In this document: one piece after another, positions 1 to 11,110 of the stretch
Layout of the letters: each line of letters begins with the position of its first letter
How positions within the stretch are numbered: the first letter of the stretch is position 1
From: Tribonema minus
Taxonomy: Eukaryota; Sar; Xanthophyceae; Tribonematales; Tribonemataceae
Direction: 5' to 3'
Assembly: GCA_017506865.1 (NCBI GenBank)
Contig: JAFCMP010000033.1
Coordinates: 248,001 to 312,000, forward strand
Length of the DNA stretch: 64,000 bases
Program-made: the position numbers and the translations under genes
Notes under the pieces: model-generated
Database searches by the model: none
What the model saw: only the letters and a program-made list of their open reading frames with translations
What the model was told of the DNA's origin: nothing

Positions 1-2240
1 GAACTTGCCCATCACAGCCATATTGGGCAGTGACTTCTTGGCTAGCTTGACATACGAGCCATTGTGACTTGAGGGCCCCGCGTTGAAGATGAATCTTAGA
101 TGATCAGTAGCTCCGCTGTGAGGAGGCTGCAGCAGAGTGGTGTGATGCAAAGATGTCGGGCAACGTGCGGAGGTACCAGCCAGTGACCCACCACTGGCAC
201 CACACCGCAGTGTGTCCCGAAGAAGACATAGTGATTCCTGCACACACAGAGATCAATGTTGAAGTTGCCATATTGTGCCCCGGTCAAAGGTGTCCACCTC
301 TATTCCGCGGCGACTTGCACTAAGGAGGTCACGTTGAAGTTATGGGAGCGCAGGGTGAGAGCAGCCATGTCGGTTGACACGGTTGGCTCACACAACCCAA
401 TGAGCGCAATTAATGAGGTTCTATCAGCCAGTACTAATAGCCAGGACCACCGTTGTAGGTGAAACCATGCCTGTGCTGCGTGAGGATATCATTGAGTTGG
501 AAGATGAGTGAAAAGAAGAAGAACTGCGAGAGACAATCCATACGATTGGTTGTGCACACGATATGAAAACGCCTGGTGGCAGGCCATACGCAACGCATTT
601 CATGAATGTGATTCGCGGGTTTTTACGAATATTGAAATGATCATGATGTGCACAGGACGCAAAAAGCCCGATGTTGACAAACCCCACAAAGTTTGACATT
701 GACACGGGGAATGCGGTGCCTATTACTGAAAGCGCAAGACGCTAGGTTCCAGAAGGAAGCATGTACTGCAGTCCAGTCTTGGTTACAACTATAGACAGGC
801 CTGGTGACAAGATTCAATTTTACGTTTCAGCGGTTAAACGCTGTTAGCGGTTGAACATTGTTACAAACGCAACAGTACAACGAGTAGAAGTTTGAGCAAC
901 AGATGACATGTGGTGCATCAGATGAGGGCCAAGTTACATGTCGTCTTTTGACATGGCAGCTGGCTATTGTCAGATACCATCGTGCGAGTGTGAAGAGCTG
1001 ACAATATCGCATACCGCGCGCCAGACGCCGGAATGTAACCTTACAAGGTGGTACCATTAAACCCATATTCGGAGTGGTGAACTTGCCGGCGCACGCGCCC
1101 AATGCAAGCACCCTTGACTCCACGCTGGGAGCGTATGCAATGGCGTATGTTGATGACGTGCTCATATATGATGACTCCATGGAGGCACATATTGCACACA
1201 TCAAAAACGCGTTCGTCAAGGTGACAGAGGCCTGGGCTTAGTGTGACTCGACACAAGTGCCAGAGGCGTCAGAATTCAATTGAATTTATGAGACGCAGTG
1301 TAGGAGCAGGAGGCATTCGCCCAGACCCTGATAAGGTCCAAGCAAATGACCGACATGGATGCTCCCTAGACTTGAAGTGCGTTTAAATGGCAAGGCAATA
1401 GGTTGACCGAAACCTGGCATCACAGTGACGTCATGCTCTGTACTAGGTTACTTCAACTACTGAAGTGTTACTTCGCAAAAGCTAGCTACTACGCTAGTAG
1501 TTTTGGCGACATTGAATGCAGATGCGGTAAAGAACACTGTCTGCAGATGGCAAAATGGGGGCAGAGTGCCTGCGCACCCCTGAAAGGTCATGACACAGCG
1601 CTCAGCAAAGACTTAAGTGGATGAAGTGCTGTAAACCGATGCCCTCTCAGACTGCCTGCTGTGGCATACTGACGCAAATCAAAACGGTAGAAGCACATAG
1701 CGACAAGGAATATGCACCTGCGGCACGCCACAGGCGCACAGTAAATGGGAGGGAGGAAATAGAAGTGGTAGTGGGGTAACTTCGTGCAAAACGCCAAGAG
1801 CGCTACCGCACTGGAGTATTTGGTCGTAGTGCCATCACTGAGCACTCAAACCTTTTTTTTTTACCACACTTATGGGGGAACCCACCACAGTGATGATATA
1901 TGAAACAACCTTGCGATGGCTCCTGGCTTCGCAAGCGTAATGAGAGATGCTGAACAGCATCATTGCACAACATGCGATGGTTGTTGATGTTACAAGACCA
2001 CATGGCAAGCTGCAGCATGATGAGATGAAACGGGAGGCCAATGGAGTACGACATAATCGTACAGCATTACTCAGGCCTTTACATTTAGATGTTGTGAACT
2101 CTAGTGCAATGGGCAGTTTAGACTGCAGTCAATACAGAGCGAGAAGCGCAAGAGAGTATGATCATGGTGAGCAGTGGTCGGTTTCACCGTTTGCATCGGC
2201 AACGCCACAATTGGCGAGTTTTGCTGACGACATACCCTGA
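1..2240 (+). mobile_element. decayed Ty3/gypsy-like LTR retrotransposon pol remnant
   Basis: The plus strand carries the parts of a gypsy pol in the right order, broken by many stops and frameshifts. Positions 1-105 resemble the end of the aspartic protease (ILGSDFL). Around 695-730 lies the DIDTGNAVPI linker that precedes reverse transcriptase. Positions 938-975 give FDMAAGYCQIP, like the palm motif D-x-x-x-GY-Q-I. Positions 1135-1215 give the catalytic YVDD box with the usual downstream helix (AYVDDVLIY, then EAHIAHIKNAF). Positions 1305-1350 give GGIRPDPDKVQA, the RT thumb signature. Positions 1445-1500 resemble the F-x-x-YYR stretch before RNase H. Positions 1855-1975 resemble an integrase HHCC finger (YHTYGG, then HHCTTC). 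No LTR was recognised; the left end lies outside the window. The element is dead. Confidence 0.75.
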
Positions 2241-2251
2241 GGTACTTTTTA

Positions 2252-2290
2252 TTAATTCTCGCTCAGGGCGCGAAAAAGCCCAGATGATTG
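2252..2290 (-). repeat. LINE 3'-terminal motif, copy 1 (end of the 2.3-5.4 kb element)
   Basis: On the minus strand it reads CATCTGGGC, then TTTTTCGCGCCCTGAGCGAG, then an AT-rich stretch ending in AAAAAGTAC. It is the 3' end of the full element and the reference for the three other copies. GGGC and GCCC around the T-run can pair as a small hairpin. Confidence 0.65.
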
Positions 2291-2353
2291 GCATCTAGCT
2301 GTAAGGAATCTACATGTCGTATGACAGTCTGAAAGTGTCGCAACGACAACCAC

Positions 2354-5300
2354 TCAAACGCCGCCGCCGCCAAATGGCATCTCGGGGTCCTCCCCTACGT
2401 CCTCCTCCATGTGCCCCCCCCCCCTGGATTCTGCCATGTGTGTCATGACACGGCCAGAGTACGCCATGTGGAGCGCTGCCGACAGTGCCGAGCGTAAGCG
2501 CGCCAGGGCGATGCCCTTGAGAGCTTTAGGGCGCGCTCCTCCGGGCACTGACATCCTGCTGGCATACTCCGTCGCCACAGCCTCCAGCAGCTTCCGCCCC
2601 TGCTCCCCGATGCTGCCAAATGACCCTATTGCCAATGTGGCAAGTTTGTAGCAATTCTGATCATAATGACCAGAATAGTGGGTAGTCTTGGCGGCCTCTT
2701 GGTCGCGGCAGCATCGCTCGGGGTCTGCTGCAGTCTTCGCCGCCCGCGACGCCACCTGTGCCTCGAAGCAGGTAACGTCCACCATGAGCGGTAGGTGGCG
2801 TGTCGGGTCGTCGTAGCCGGTCACCGGGAAGGCGTCGGCAGGCAGCACGATGTCCATCCTGCGACTCCCCGGCGGCCCGGCGGACCCCAGAAACGGCGTG
2901 TAGTCCTCGTCCACCAGTCCCGTTTTGAGGTATTGCCGCAGGAGGCGCTGCGTGGCCCTCTTGACGCTATTGTGGACAATGGTGTCGTGCGCCTTGACGC
3001 GTGGCGCTTGACACAGCCGTGCATGCAGGGTGCCGCCCGGCGACTTCCCGCACAGCTTGCAGCCTGCCGTCTGCTCCTCTACTCCGATGGCGCGTTTGAC
3101 GGCCAGCTGCCAGGATAGGCCATCGAACGAAGCCGTTGTGGAGTACATGGGCTCGTTGAGGAATGCCATGCCGATCGAGTGCATGTGGCGCTGCGACCGG
3201 AATCGAGCAAGTGCTTGCGTGCGTTGCGTGCCCTGCGGCAGCTGTTGCAGGTTCGCCTCCACCTTATCTGCAAGCTCGGTAGCGACGGCATCTGCAAGCG
3301 CACTCTGATTGGGGCGCTTCAGGCTACACTGCAACTGCAGAGCACTGGCGTCAAGTACGCAAGCAGCATCCGCACCAGTGCCACCACCTGCTGTCGGCCG
3401 CAGCGGCGGCTGCTGCGTAGGTGGTTGCTGCTGCAGTGGCGTTAGCGCTGGTGGCAGTATATGTTCCAGCTTGTCACCTGTTGCTGCACGTAGAGATGTG
3501 GCAGCTGTGGCGATCGTCCGCATGAGGGGCAGGCGCGCCACCTCTGCTGCTGCTGCGCCTTGTAGCATTGCTGGTGTGGAACGCGCAGCGCCTGCATTGA
3601 CGGCTGCCGCTGCTGCGTGCGCTGGTGCTGCAGCTGTGCCGCCTGCCGTTGCTGCTGCTGCCAGTGGTGTTGCTGCTGCCGCAGGTGTTGGTGCAGCACC
3701 TGCCGCATTGGCCGCTGCCACCGCCATTGCCGCTGTCGCAGCCGGCACGGTTGCGGCGCCGCCTGCCGACGCTGCTCCTGTTGCAGGTGCTGCAGCAGCC
3801 CTTAGGCTAGTAGGGCCTGTAGCAGCTGTATTGCCTATGCCCGCAGCCGCTGCTGTTGATGCTGCAGTTAGTGATGCCGCCGAGGCCACTTGAGGTGCAA
3901 CATGTGCTGCCGCTGCTGCAGCAGCCTCTGATGCTGGAGCAGCTGCTGCTGCCGCCGCTGCTGCTGCCGCCGGAGTAGTTGCGCCGTGCGCCGCCGCTGC
4001 TGCTGCTGCCGCTGGTGCCGCCTGTGCTGCCGCCGCGACCCCTGATCCAGCGGCAGCTGCGTCGTGTGTTGCCGGAATGGTTGCGCCATAAGCGCGGCCA
4101 GCCGCTGATGCAGTTGCCGCTGCCGGAGCGGTCGCGCCTCCACTGGCAACCGCCGCTGCCGCTGTAACAGTTGCCGCTGCTGATGCTGCTGGTGCTGGTG
4201 CTGCTGCCGCTGCTGCCGGTGCCGCTTGTGTTGCCGCATCCTCAGCAGCGTTGTCTGCAGCCGCTTGAGGAGCCGCCTGCTGCAGCACCCCCGCCCATCC
4301 AGAGAGTGCTGGTTGCAGCGCTTGCAACGTGCCCGCCACATACGCAGCATCAGCGATGTCGCAGGCGCTGGTAATGCCAAGGCCGCCATGCCGTGTTGGG
4401 AGTCGCGCTTGCTGTAAGGCTGGGCCGTGCGCTGCCAGATGGAAGTGGGCCCCACTTTGCTCAAACTGGCGCCAGGTCTGGCCTGGTGGCTGCAGGCCCA
4501 TTGAGTGCTCAAGCACCCACTGCGTGACCCGATCCCACTCCTTGGCGGCTGGCGCTGTCTGCGTAGTGGGAATGGTGCGCAGGCAGTACGTCATGCGAGG
4601 CACCACGCAGTAGCGCAGTAACCTGAACATAGCCCTTGGAGATGTCAGGCGCGCGCATCGCTCTGCAAATCGAGCCCCTGCCCCGCCTGCACCCGCTTCC
4701 CTGCGCAGCCATGCGTCCACAAAGCTGCTGTGGCCCACCGGCACCCCCAGCAATACAGCTCCACGGTTCTGATTTTCATCCGTATCCCCCACTAGCTGAA
4801 CGCCCAGCTGCTGCAGCAGTTGCCGCTCGTGGTCTGTCACCACATGCCCCCTGCCAGGCAGCGCGCGTGACTTGGTGAGGTTTAGCTCCAGCCCCACCTC
4901 CGCAAAGTGTTGTTTGAGCTGCGCCACCGCCTGTATGTCATCCTGAGTCAGCGTGCAAGCGCCTGTTCGGACGTTGGCATCGTCCATGTAGGCGCCCATC
5001 CGCCTCCGCGCGCGCTGCGCAGCCGCCGCCTCATTGAACCGTTTCAAGCACTGAGCAATGGCGCCGCAGAAGAGCATCGGTGCCGCCGGGTCCCCCTGCT
5101 TAAACCCGCGCTGAGACATGATGATGCGCGTGGAGCCGTCAACGTGCTGGAATAGCAGGCGTGGCCGAGTGCGAACGTATGTGCCGATGAAGTAGTCGAG
5201 GAAGTCCGGCAGCTGTGCTGCTACCCATTCCGCTGCCGCCAGGACGAACACCATGTTGAAGGCATTCTTGAGGTCCAGCATGAACTGCCAGTGACCGAGC

Positions 5301-5371
5301 TCATAGGTACCACTGAGATCTCCAGCCACTACTGTTGAAATTGCTACTAGTACGTTCAGAGGCTGAGTCAC
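2354..5371 (-). CDS. reverse transcriptase / REL-endonuclease ORF of a LINE (1005 codons)
   Basis: Seen in the translation: RT motif A (LDLKNAF, residues 32-38), motif B (KQGDPAAPMLF, about 91-101) and the catalytic AYMDD box (127-131). An RT thumb-like segment runs to about residue 350. A strongly alanine-rich linker follows (about 370-640). Then come a CX2CX8HX3C zinc knuckle (about 770-786) and an endonuclease-like tail with RRMDIVLP (about 838) and LMVDVTC (about 866). Known from the family: R2/NeSL-type and some algal LINEs carry a CCHC finger followed by a restriction-like endonuclease with a PD...D core. Here the P-D position reads M-D. The start at 5371 is only the first Met of the open frame; the true N-terminus (RT fingers and anything before) is lost. 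The intact 3-kb frame suggests a fairly recent insertion. The gene belongs to the mobile element, not the host. Confidence 0.8.
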   Translation of the reverse strand: MTQPLNVLVAISTVVAGDLSGTYELGHWQFMLDLKNAFNMVFVLAAAEWVAAQLPDFLDYFIGTYVRTRPRLLFQHVDGSTRIIMSQRGFKQGDPAAPMLFCGAIAQCLKRFNEAAAAQRARRRMGAYMDDANVRTGACTLTQDDIQAVAQLKQHFAEVGLELNLTKSRALPGRGHVVTDHERQLLQQLGVQLVGDTDENQNRGAVLLGVPVGHSSFVDAWLRREAGAGGAGARFAERCARLTSPRAMFRLLRYCVVPRMTYCLRTIPTTQTAPAAKEWDRVTQWVLEHSMGLQPPGQTWRQFEQSGAHFHLAAHGPALQQARLPTRHGGLGITSACDIADAAYVAGTLQALQPALSGWAGVLQQAAPQAAADNAAEDAATQAAPAAAAAAPAPAASAAATVTAAAAVASGGATAPAAATASAAGRAYGATIPATHDAAAAGSGVAAAAQAAPAAAAAAAAHGATTPAAAAAAAAAAAPASEAAAAAAAHVAPQVASAASLTAASTAAAAGIGNTAATGPTSLRAAAAPATGAASAGGAATVPAATAAMAVAAANAAGAAPTPAAAATPLAAAATAGGTAAAPAHAAAAAVNAGAARSTPAMLQGAAAAEVARLPLMRTIATAATSLRAATGDKLEHILPPALTPLQQQPPTQQPPLRPTAGGGTGADAACVLDASALQLQCSLKRPNQSALADAVATELADKVEANLQQLPQGTQRTQALARFRSQRHMHSIGMAFLNEPMYSTTASFDGLSWQLAVKRAIGVEEQTAGCKLCGKSPGGTLHARLCQAPRVKAHDTIVHNSVKRATQRLLRQYLKTGLVDEDYTPFLGSAGPPGSRRMDIVLPADAFPVTGYDDPTRHLPLMVDVTCFEAQVASRAAKTAADPERCCRDQEAAKTTHYSGHYDQNCYKLATLAIGSFGSIGEQGRKLLEAVATEYASRMSVPGGARPKALKGIALARLRSALSAALHMAYSGRVMTHMAESRGGGHMEEDVGEDPEMPFGGGGV
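3420..4330. repeat. GCN/CTG-type imperfect triplet repeat inside the LINE ORF
   Basis: Nearly 900 bp of imperfect GCT/GCC/GCA and CTG triplets. Read on the minus strand in the ORF frame they encode an almost pure Ala tract between RT and the zinc knuckle. The other frames give long Leu-, Gln- or Cys-rich shadow ORFs on both strands, which are not genes. Confidence 0.85.
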
Positions 5372-5390
5372 GAGCTCTGACTAGGGACAT

Positions 5391-7030
5391 TCCTTCAGGC
5401 TCGACCAACTCGTAGTGAGCAACACACTGTGGCATATGAAGTTACTAGCTTGCCATTGGCAATCATGATGGCTGCAAAGCTAGCAGAACTTGAAGGTGAC
5501 AATTATGGTGCAAGAGGCTGTTACTCTGCAGTGCTCAGTCTTGAGGCTTTTACTGAGGCCCCCAGCGGAGGTGCCTAGTCAAGATAGCCTGCATTCTGAG
5601 AAGGGGGACAGCAAACTGGCCTTGCACTTGATGATGATTTGAGACAACGATTCAATGTCTTGAGGACGATATGAGTTGCTAGTGCCACAGTACTACATCT
5701 GGTCACAAGCCACCTCAAGCGCGGGATGGTGTTGCGCCGATGGCCTGTGCCCACTGCACTTTAAGATGTTTGAGCATTTTGGTTTTGGAACTTCTGCATG
5801 TGCATTGCATTATGCAACTGCAGGATACGCCAGAAATGAGCACCACTCACTTGCAGATATTTGAGCGCCTGTCAAGTTCACTGGCCTCAAATAGCAAGAA
5901 TGTGCACGCACGCCGACTAGTATGTGACTATGTAACTGCATGGCATATGCCTGCAGCACAAGAGTGACACTCCTGGTCTAAGACTTGATGCACAGCCGAT
6001 GTTAATGCTGCTTACATGCATATACCCAGCGAGCGCGCACTTGTAGCCCCAGAACAAGGAGTCGCATCAGATTGAGTTGATTGATTATGACGAGAGAGCG
6101 GCCCATAGCAGGCCAGAGAAGAGTTGTGTATGCAGCACCAAAGCGAACCCTGGGTTTGTTGAGGCAGTGCTAGTACGCTATGTGGTTCGATGCTTTAACC
6201 GAACGTATACCACATGGTACCTGGTGATCAATGTATATCGTAGTAACGCCGAGAACGTTATGTTTTTTCATTGGACGCTGAAGGTTGAGGGTGGAAGTGA
6301 TAACATGCAGGTACATACATCTAACGTGGCTGTGCAACATTGATCCCATGTGGTTCATGGCGTTTCTCTGGGGACAGAGAAAAGTCGAGAAGGGGGAGTT
6401 GACACGGTTTGATATATGTACTCTGTATGTTACACTTCCTGGCATATGATGAGAGGCTCCCTATGTTCGGTCATTGCTCAGCATATCAGAGTGTCAGTTG
6501 AGAACTGTCTGTGAGACCCTTCTTGTGCTGAAAGGTTCGGAGCCCTTGGGCTTGAACTTGGGGCAGGGGTTCACAACAACACTGACAATGGAATGAGAGA
6601 TAAGACAAGCAGAGGAGCCGACCTGAAGCCAACCCAAGAGACCTCCATGGTGTCCACAAGTAAGAACACTGCCTTAACTATAACCCCTAATCGTTTCAGA
6701 TTCACTCCTCTCCGTTGGGGCACAGAAGGCGCGTTCTTACTTCCTGACTGTGATGGCGTGACTTTGCAGTGCTGCTGCTGCCTCGACCACGCTGAGCACT
6801 GTGGAAAACATTGAGCACTGCCACAATCAGTGCTGAGCACTGTGGAAGGCGTCGGCTTAACAACAGTGAACGCTGCGCTATGTACAAGCACGAGCCAGCG
6901 CTCAGCAATTCAATGTAGCTTTGGGTCAGGGGTTAGCTACTCGTCCCAGTTCTGCATGAAATAAACTCTGAACACTTCAGAAATACGGCACTGAGGTATG
7001 ACATCGTGGATGTGTAACTTGCGTCTCTAG
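5391..7030. other. decayed region without a recognisable gene
   Basis: Only short open stretches. One at 5465-5575 (plus; begins AIMMAAKLAELEGD and is rich in A, E and G) and one at 6077-6343 (plus) look like eroded coding sequence but match no family I can name. Both end in stops. A cluster of GAGCACTG words lies at 6790-6850. Probably old transposon debris. Confidence 0.4.
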
Positions 7031-7037
7031 AGTGCAT

Positions 7038-7166
7038 GTACATGGAAACGAATCATAAGATCGTAGAGCTCTAAGTGGCAAGGGATGGCTAGCCGCAAGC
7101 CTTCCGCCAATAACCTCGGTCGCCGCTGCTGCAGCCATTGGCCACGAGTCAAACAGTGCCATCATA
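7038..7166 (-). repeat. dispersed ~125-bp repeat, copy 1
   Basis: Read on the minus strand it starts GGCACTGTTTGACTCGTGGC, passes GCAGCAGCGGCGACC and ends near CTACGATCTTATGATTCG. The same order of words recurs at 23.6, 34.85 and 61.3 kb. No long ORF and no clear terminal inverted repeat; the repeat could be a SINE or MITE-like element. Confidence 0.75.
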
Positions 7167-7284
7167 TCCACAGTAGTCAAAAGACTTCCGTGTGCAAGCT
7201 TTATAGCATTCGAGGCGTGTACATACCTCGAGACGCGTGAACAACACTTGTAGATTCTGGCTGCAGATCCATGGACATCCACCA

Positions 7285-7331
7285 TCTGGGCTTTTTCGCG
7301 CCCTGAGCAAAAATTAATATATAAAAAGTAC
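7285..7331 (+). repeat. LINE 3'-terminal motif, copy 2
   Basis: Plus-strand copy of the word GCTTTTTCGCGCCCTGAGC preceded by CATCTGG and followed by an A/T-rich tail ending AAAAAGTAC. It lies in inverted orientation to copy 1. No RT coding remains upstream, so it is a very short 5'-truncated insertion or a SINE that shares the LINE tail. Confidence 0.65.
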
Positions 7332-7349
7332 AACGCCATCCGCGGCAAT

Positions 7350-7900
7350 GCCCCCGCGCTTTGCAGACACTCAGCAACTGCCACCGAAGAGGCGCTGCCA
7401 CCATGAGCGCGGCGAGTCAGCTTCAACTGTGAGCGCTGTGGGGCACGGGGCTGCGGCACCTGCTGCTACGCCGCCAGCACACACTGCGCTGTTAGAGCAC
7501 ATGCAGCGTGCAGCTTGTGCTTTGCTTTTAATGGCAGTGTATGTAGATACGGTACGAAAAGTGCGCTGCCGTGTACTCTTTTACAAGTTGTAATTGGCAT
7601 GTGTGTCAGTGAGTTGACTGGGAGTCCTGCATCATGACTCACAAGTCGATGGCATCACATTGTGCAAAGTGGCTAGCGACCGCTGCAACGCTCCGCAGGT
7701 GCGGCAACACCCCGCATGTGCACGACACGCACTACAGTGGTACAGAGACCATCATCAATGCGCATAAAGCATACTGGAAACGACTCAAAATATCGTAAAT
7801 AAGGGTGACAACAGTGTGGCAACCAGACTTACGGCAACACCACAATGTTTTGTAAAAAATGAAGACCTACATGTGTACATACAAGGGTATGGTGAACTTC
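7350..7900. other. no gene seen
   Basis: Only short shadow frames; nothing recognisable apart from the flanking repeat copy and the tRNA-like sequence. Confidence 0.4.
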
Positions 7901-7903
7901 ACA

Positions 7904-7972
7904 CAGACAGGAATTGAATCTGCGTCTCCAGCGCATGTCTGCGCTGGTGTGCTGCCATTGCACCACGGTGTG
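7904..7972 (-). tRNA. tRNA-like sequence (degenerate tRNA or SINE head)
   Basis: On the minus strand an A-box-like TGGTGCAATGG and a B-box-like GATTCAATTCC are correctly spaced. A 7-bp acceptor stem (CACACCG with CTGTGTG, one mismatch) and a 4-bp D stem (GTGC/GCAC, loop AATGGCA) can form. The anticodon arm is too long (CCAGCGC/GCGCTGG with a 6-nt loop) and the T stem is weak. A run of six T follows about 45 nt downstream, near 7850. No anticodon can be assigned, so this is more likely a tRNA-derived SINE or relic than a working tRNA. Confidence 0.4.
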
Positions 7973-7999
7973 TATGCTGACGGTACGCAAGCCAACTAC

Positions 8000-10900
8000 T
8001 GTACACACTGCACGGGCTGGTCAAATTCACTATACTCAGAGGATGCGCTTTTGTTGTGTTTACACGACTGTGGTCAAAGTCTCTCTTCGTGGACCTGAAC
8101 CGGCAAGGCGCAGTGCCAGGCCCCCGCACCACAACAAGGTGGAGACCGCTTTCGCGGGGGAACTACCTACACAAGCAACGCCGTAAAGCAGCACGCCAGG
8201 CAACAACAAGCCTGCGCACCTCGAATCCCAGCACAGTCTGCAGGACTTGATCGCAGCCTCCTTGCTCACAAGGCAGGCACATTGGTATGAGATTCGATGT
8301 ACGCAGCCTTACTGCTGCTTGACGTACCACGGCCAGACAAGAGCATACTGCTGCACACAGGCACGGATGAGGAACAGAGAGGGCGGCATTCCCTCTCTCT
8401 TCCACAGGAGAGCCCCCATCGGCGGCTGGGTGCCCTCCCGCGGTTGTATAGCTACTTTTTCCGCCATCCGTATACGAAATGTGGGCGTCGGCACGGCGGT
8501 CTGAGGTTAGCACGGCGAATCCACATCAGCACTGCTGCACTGCGCATCAGCGACAGCAGCACCTGCCCAGGCAGCCAACAAGTGGTTGACCTTAGTGCAC
8601 CTGAGACCCTGTGTTCAGCAGCAGCCATTTGTCTGGCCTTTACCAAGTACCTGTTTGGCTGCCGAGCCGGGCGCATGCCTGGGCCAAAACGATGCCGTTG
8701 TGGTGACCTCCAAGCATGCCCCCGCCAGAGACCAATTGCGCCTGCGCCACCAGGGACGGCCTGGGCACAGCAGTCAGTGGCTGCAATTATTGCCCCAAAG
8801 AAAGCAGTATGCTTCCTTGCGATCAGGCTGCCGGGCTGCTTCTGATCGCCAGCCGCCAGGAGTGATGTGCCGGTGCCTCGCAGCGCCAGCCAGGCACTCA
8901 CAGACTGCCGTCAGCCTCGTTGCAGGACGCGGGATGCAAGATGAGGCTCCTGGTGGTGCTGGCGTTGGTCTTGAGAAGTGAGCAAAGCAAACGCCCTTGA
9001 TGCATACTCACTCACCCCGCCGAATCGACAGTTACTTTTTCAGAAACCGCGAAGCACATTTGGCATACCAAGAAGTCACATGTGCCGCAGTGAGCAACGA
9101 GGCGGGCGCTACAGTAGACGCTGACTCGTTGATGTTCTGATCATCAGCCACTGCTTGCACATATTCTGCAAGAAGCATCGTCACTTGCAGCATCAAGGCT
9201 GGCGCCTCAAGCAGCACATCAATGTGCTGCTCTTTGAATCATTCTTAGTGCATGCAGCTGAACCACTTTATGGCAGGCTTGGCAACAAGCGGTGAAAAGA
9301 GTCTATCTTTCACCCTCACGGGACGGAGTACTGCGAAAAAATCTGCTGACACGTGGCGCCTGTTCCATGTTCGAATTCAGTACTTTGCAGCGCAGCTGAG
9401 GAGCTGCAGCCTTGTGTTTTAGTCGTCACGGCAGACAACCTTCAGGTCATGCACCAGGTCGCACTCGGCCGCACGTGGTTTGTGGCCGCGTGTGTGAGGT
9501 TGCAAAAGAGCGCACGCGGCGTTCCTTAACCCTGTTTCATGCCACCTACCCCTAGCCCTAATTGAACTCCCGCTTCAAGCAGATACTTGCTGGGAATGCG
9601 TTGTTGGTAGCCAGCCACCATGGGGGCTTTTTCGCGCCCTAAGCGAGATTTTTAAATTAAAATGAAAAGCACGTCGTTGAGGTATGACTGCATCGCGGCT
9701 CGGGACTGCTGTTTTTTACACCACAACAGCAACTTTGCTGACGCTGTCTGAGATTTCACCTTCTTCAGATGCGACGAGATAGCATCAAGTCATCTGTGCG
9801 AACACAACGCCCTCCTGCAGCTTGCCGTGTTCCCACTCGCATCCGATCAAATAAAATGCTTCACTATGATGTGGAGACTCCGCAGCTGTTCAGCTTGAAA
9901 CAAGTCTTCGTATGTAGAATAGCCAGTACCTCTCCTTCAGCATACTGCTTCATGTTCTGACGCCTGCTGGCGGCCACACCGCACCGCACTGCGCGCAGGT
10001 CATCGCGTTCCTGACCAATGTTGGGTCTGCTGAGCATCCGCCACAGCTTCTCGCAGCACGTGCAGCTCTTCATTGGCTCCTTCGTCGACAGCTGCGGCAA
10101 GGTATGTAGGTATTTTGGATGTACAGAGCGCGTCGCGTTGCGCGCTCAGCGAGATACGCATATATTGTGGACATGACGTGTCAGGATTCGCGCCCATCAT
10201 CAGCTGACTGGTGCTCGACGAATGCGCCCCATCGCACGCGGTACCTTCCCTGCACAGCCTGATACGCCACGGGACGTCACTGAACCATTTCTTAGAATGA
10301 ATTTGTTTCATTTATAAAAAATACACCAGCGAGATTGCTCAAATGGTTCAAAATGCATTTTGACTGATTTGAAAATTTCACGTACTTTTTTACAATACCA
10401 ATTTGCCTCCAAATGCATCTCCTCATGGTACTTGAAGTACAAGGGGACCGCAGCATGGCCTGAAGGCCCCAAGATGAATACGCCAGTACAATGGTACAAG
10501 AGCAAGAGGCGACACATGCATGATTCGCATTTGCTGTGAAAGGAGGGCACAGATATTGTCCTTGCACCGTGGTGTGTGACAGCCAGGTATTCAGTTGAAC
10601 CCCCCGAGCTGAGACATGCTGCGCAGCACACCCAGCCTCGCTGCCTGTTGCAGTGATGACTGCATCATGAGCTCACATCAAACCCCTCAATGCATGGCAG
10701 GCAATACTTGGAATGCAGTCGACCAGCAAAGCCCGAGAGAAGGCGTGAATCTGCACCACCGTTCAACAGCTGAGCGGTGTGTCCAGCTTCACGCAATGCA
10801 CACGGCGTATGCTCTGAATGCATTGCTGTTACACAGCACTCCTGTGCCATCAACAACGTCGCTTTTTATGTGCGATGCGAAGGCCATGAGCATGTTGCAA

Positions 10901-11110
10901 GTGCAGTTGTGCACGGCGACGCATGACTGTCTGCACTATGTAGGTTATAGGCAGAGAGGGGCCTTCGCCATCTGCTGGCCACCATCGCTGGCGTCAGGCA
11001 CGATCTTTGCACGCCTCTCTGGTGACCGGTACACGCAAAGAGAAAGTGTGCAGCACTGCTCAAACGTTGCTGCTGTGCAGCACTGCAGCGCCCTACTACG
11101 GTGAATACTG
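8000..11110. other. unassigned region, possibly decayed coding DNA
   Basis: 8100-8980 is more GC-rich than its surroundings and has overlapping open frames of up to 182 codons on both strands. None shows a motif, and codon content favours no frame. 9000-11100 has only short frames. One LINE 3'-end copy lies at 9622-9668. I see no supportable gene. Confidence 0.35.
9622..9668 (+). repeat. LINE 3'-terminal motif, copy 3
   Basis: GCTTTTTCGCGCCCTAAGCG followed by an A/T-rich tail ending in AAAAGCAC. It has the same orientation as the copy at 7.3 kb and one base change in the core word. No coding sequence is recognisable upstream. Confidence 0.6.

Larger units (their letters stand above)
2250..5390 (-). 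mobile_element. 5'-truncated non-LTR retrotransposon (LINE) with REL-type tail
   Basis: One intronless minus-strand ORF carries RT, zinc knuckle and endonuclease-like parts, followed by a 3' UTR ending near 2250. That 3' end contains the word GCTTTTTCGCGCCCTGAGC plus an A/T-rich tail; the same word recurs at 7.3, 9.6 and 38.7 kb, as expected for a shared LINE 3' terminus. The RT fingers normally upstream of motif A are missing and stops appear beyond 5371, so the copy is 5' truncated and probably immobile. No target-site duplication was found. Confidence 0.75.

Noticed and set aside
3309..4512. Long Ala-, Leu- and Gln-rich open frames on both strands
   Set aside because: They are shadow frames of the GCN/CTG repeat inside the minus-strand LINE ORF.
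2252..7331. Inverted ends suggesting a 5-kb DNA transposon with terminal inverted repeats
   Set aside because: The two ends match each other, but two more copies exist without partners and the enclosed ORF is a reverse transcriptase. A shared LINE 3' end explains all four better. No target duplication was seen.
8297..8901. 182-codon plus and 149-codon minus frames at 8.3-8.9 kb
   Set aside because: No motif, no splice context and equal quality on both strands; not supportable as genes.
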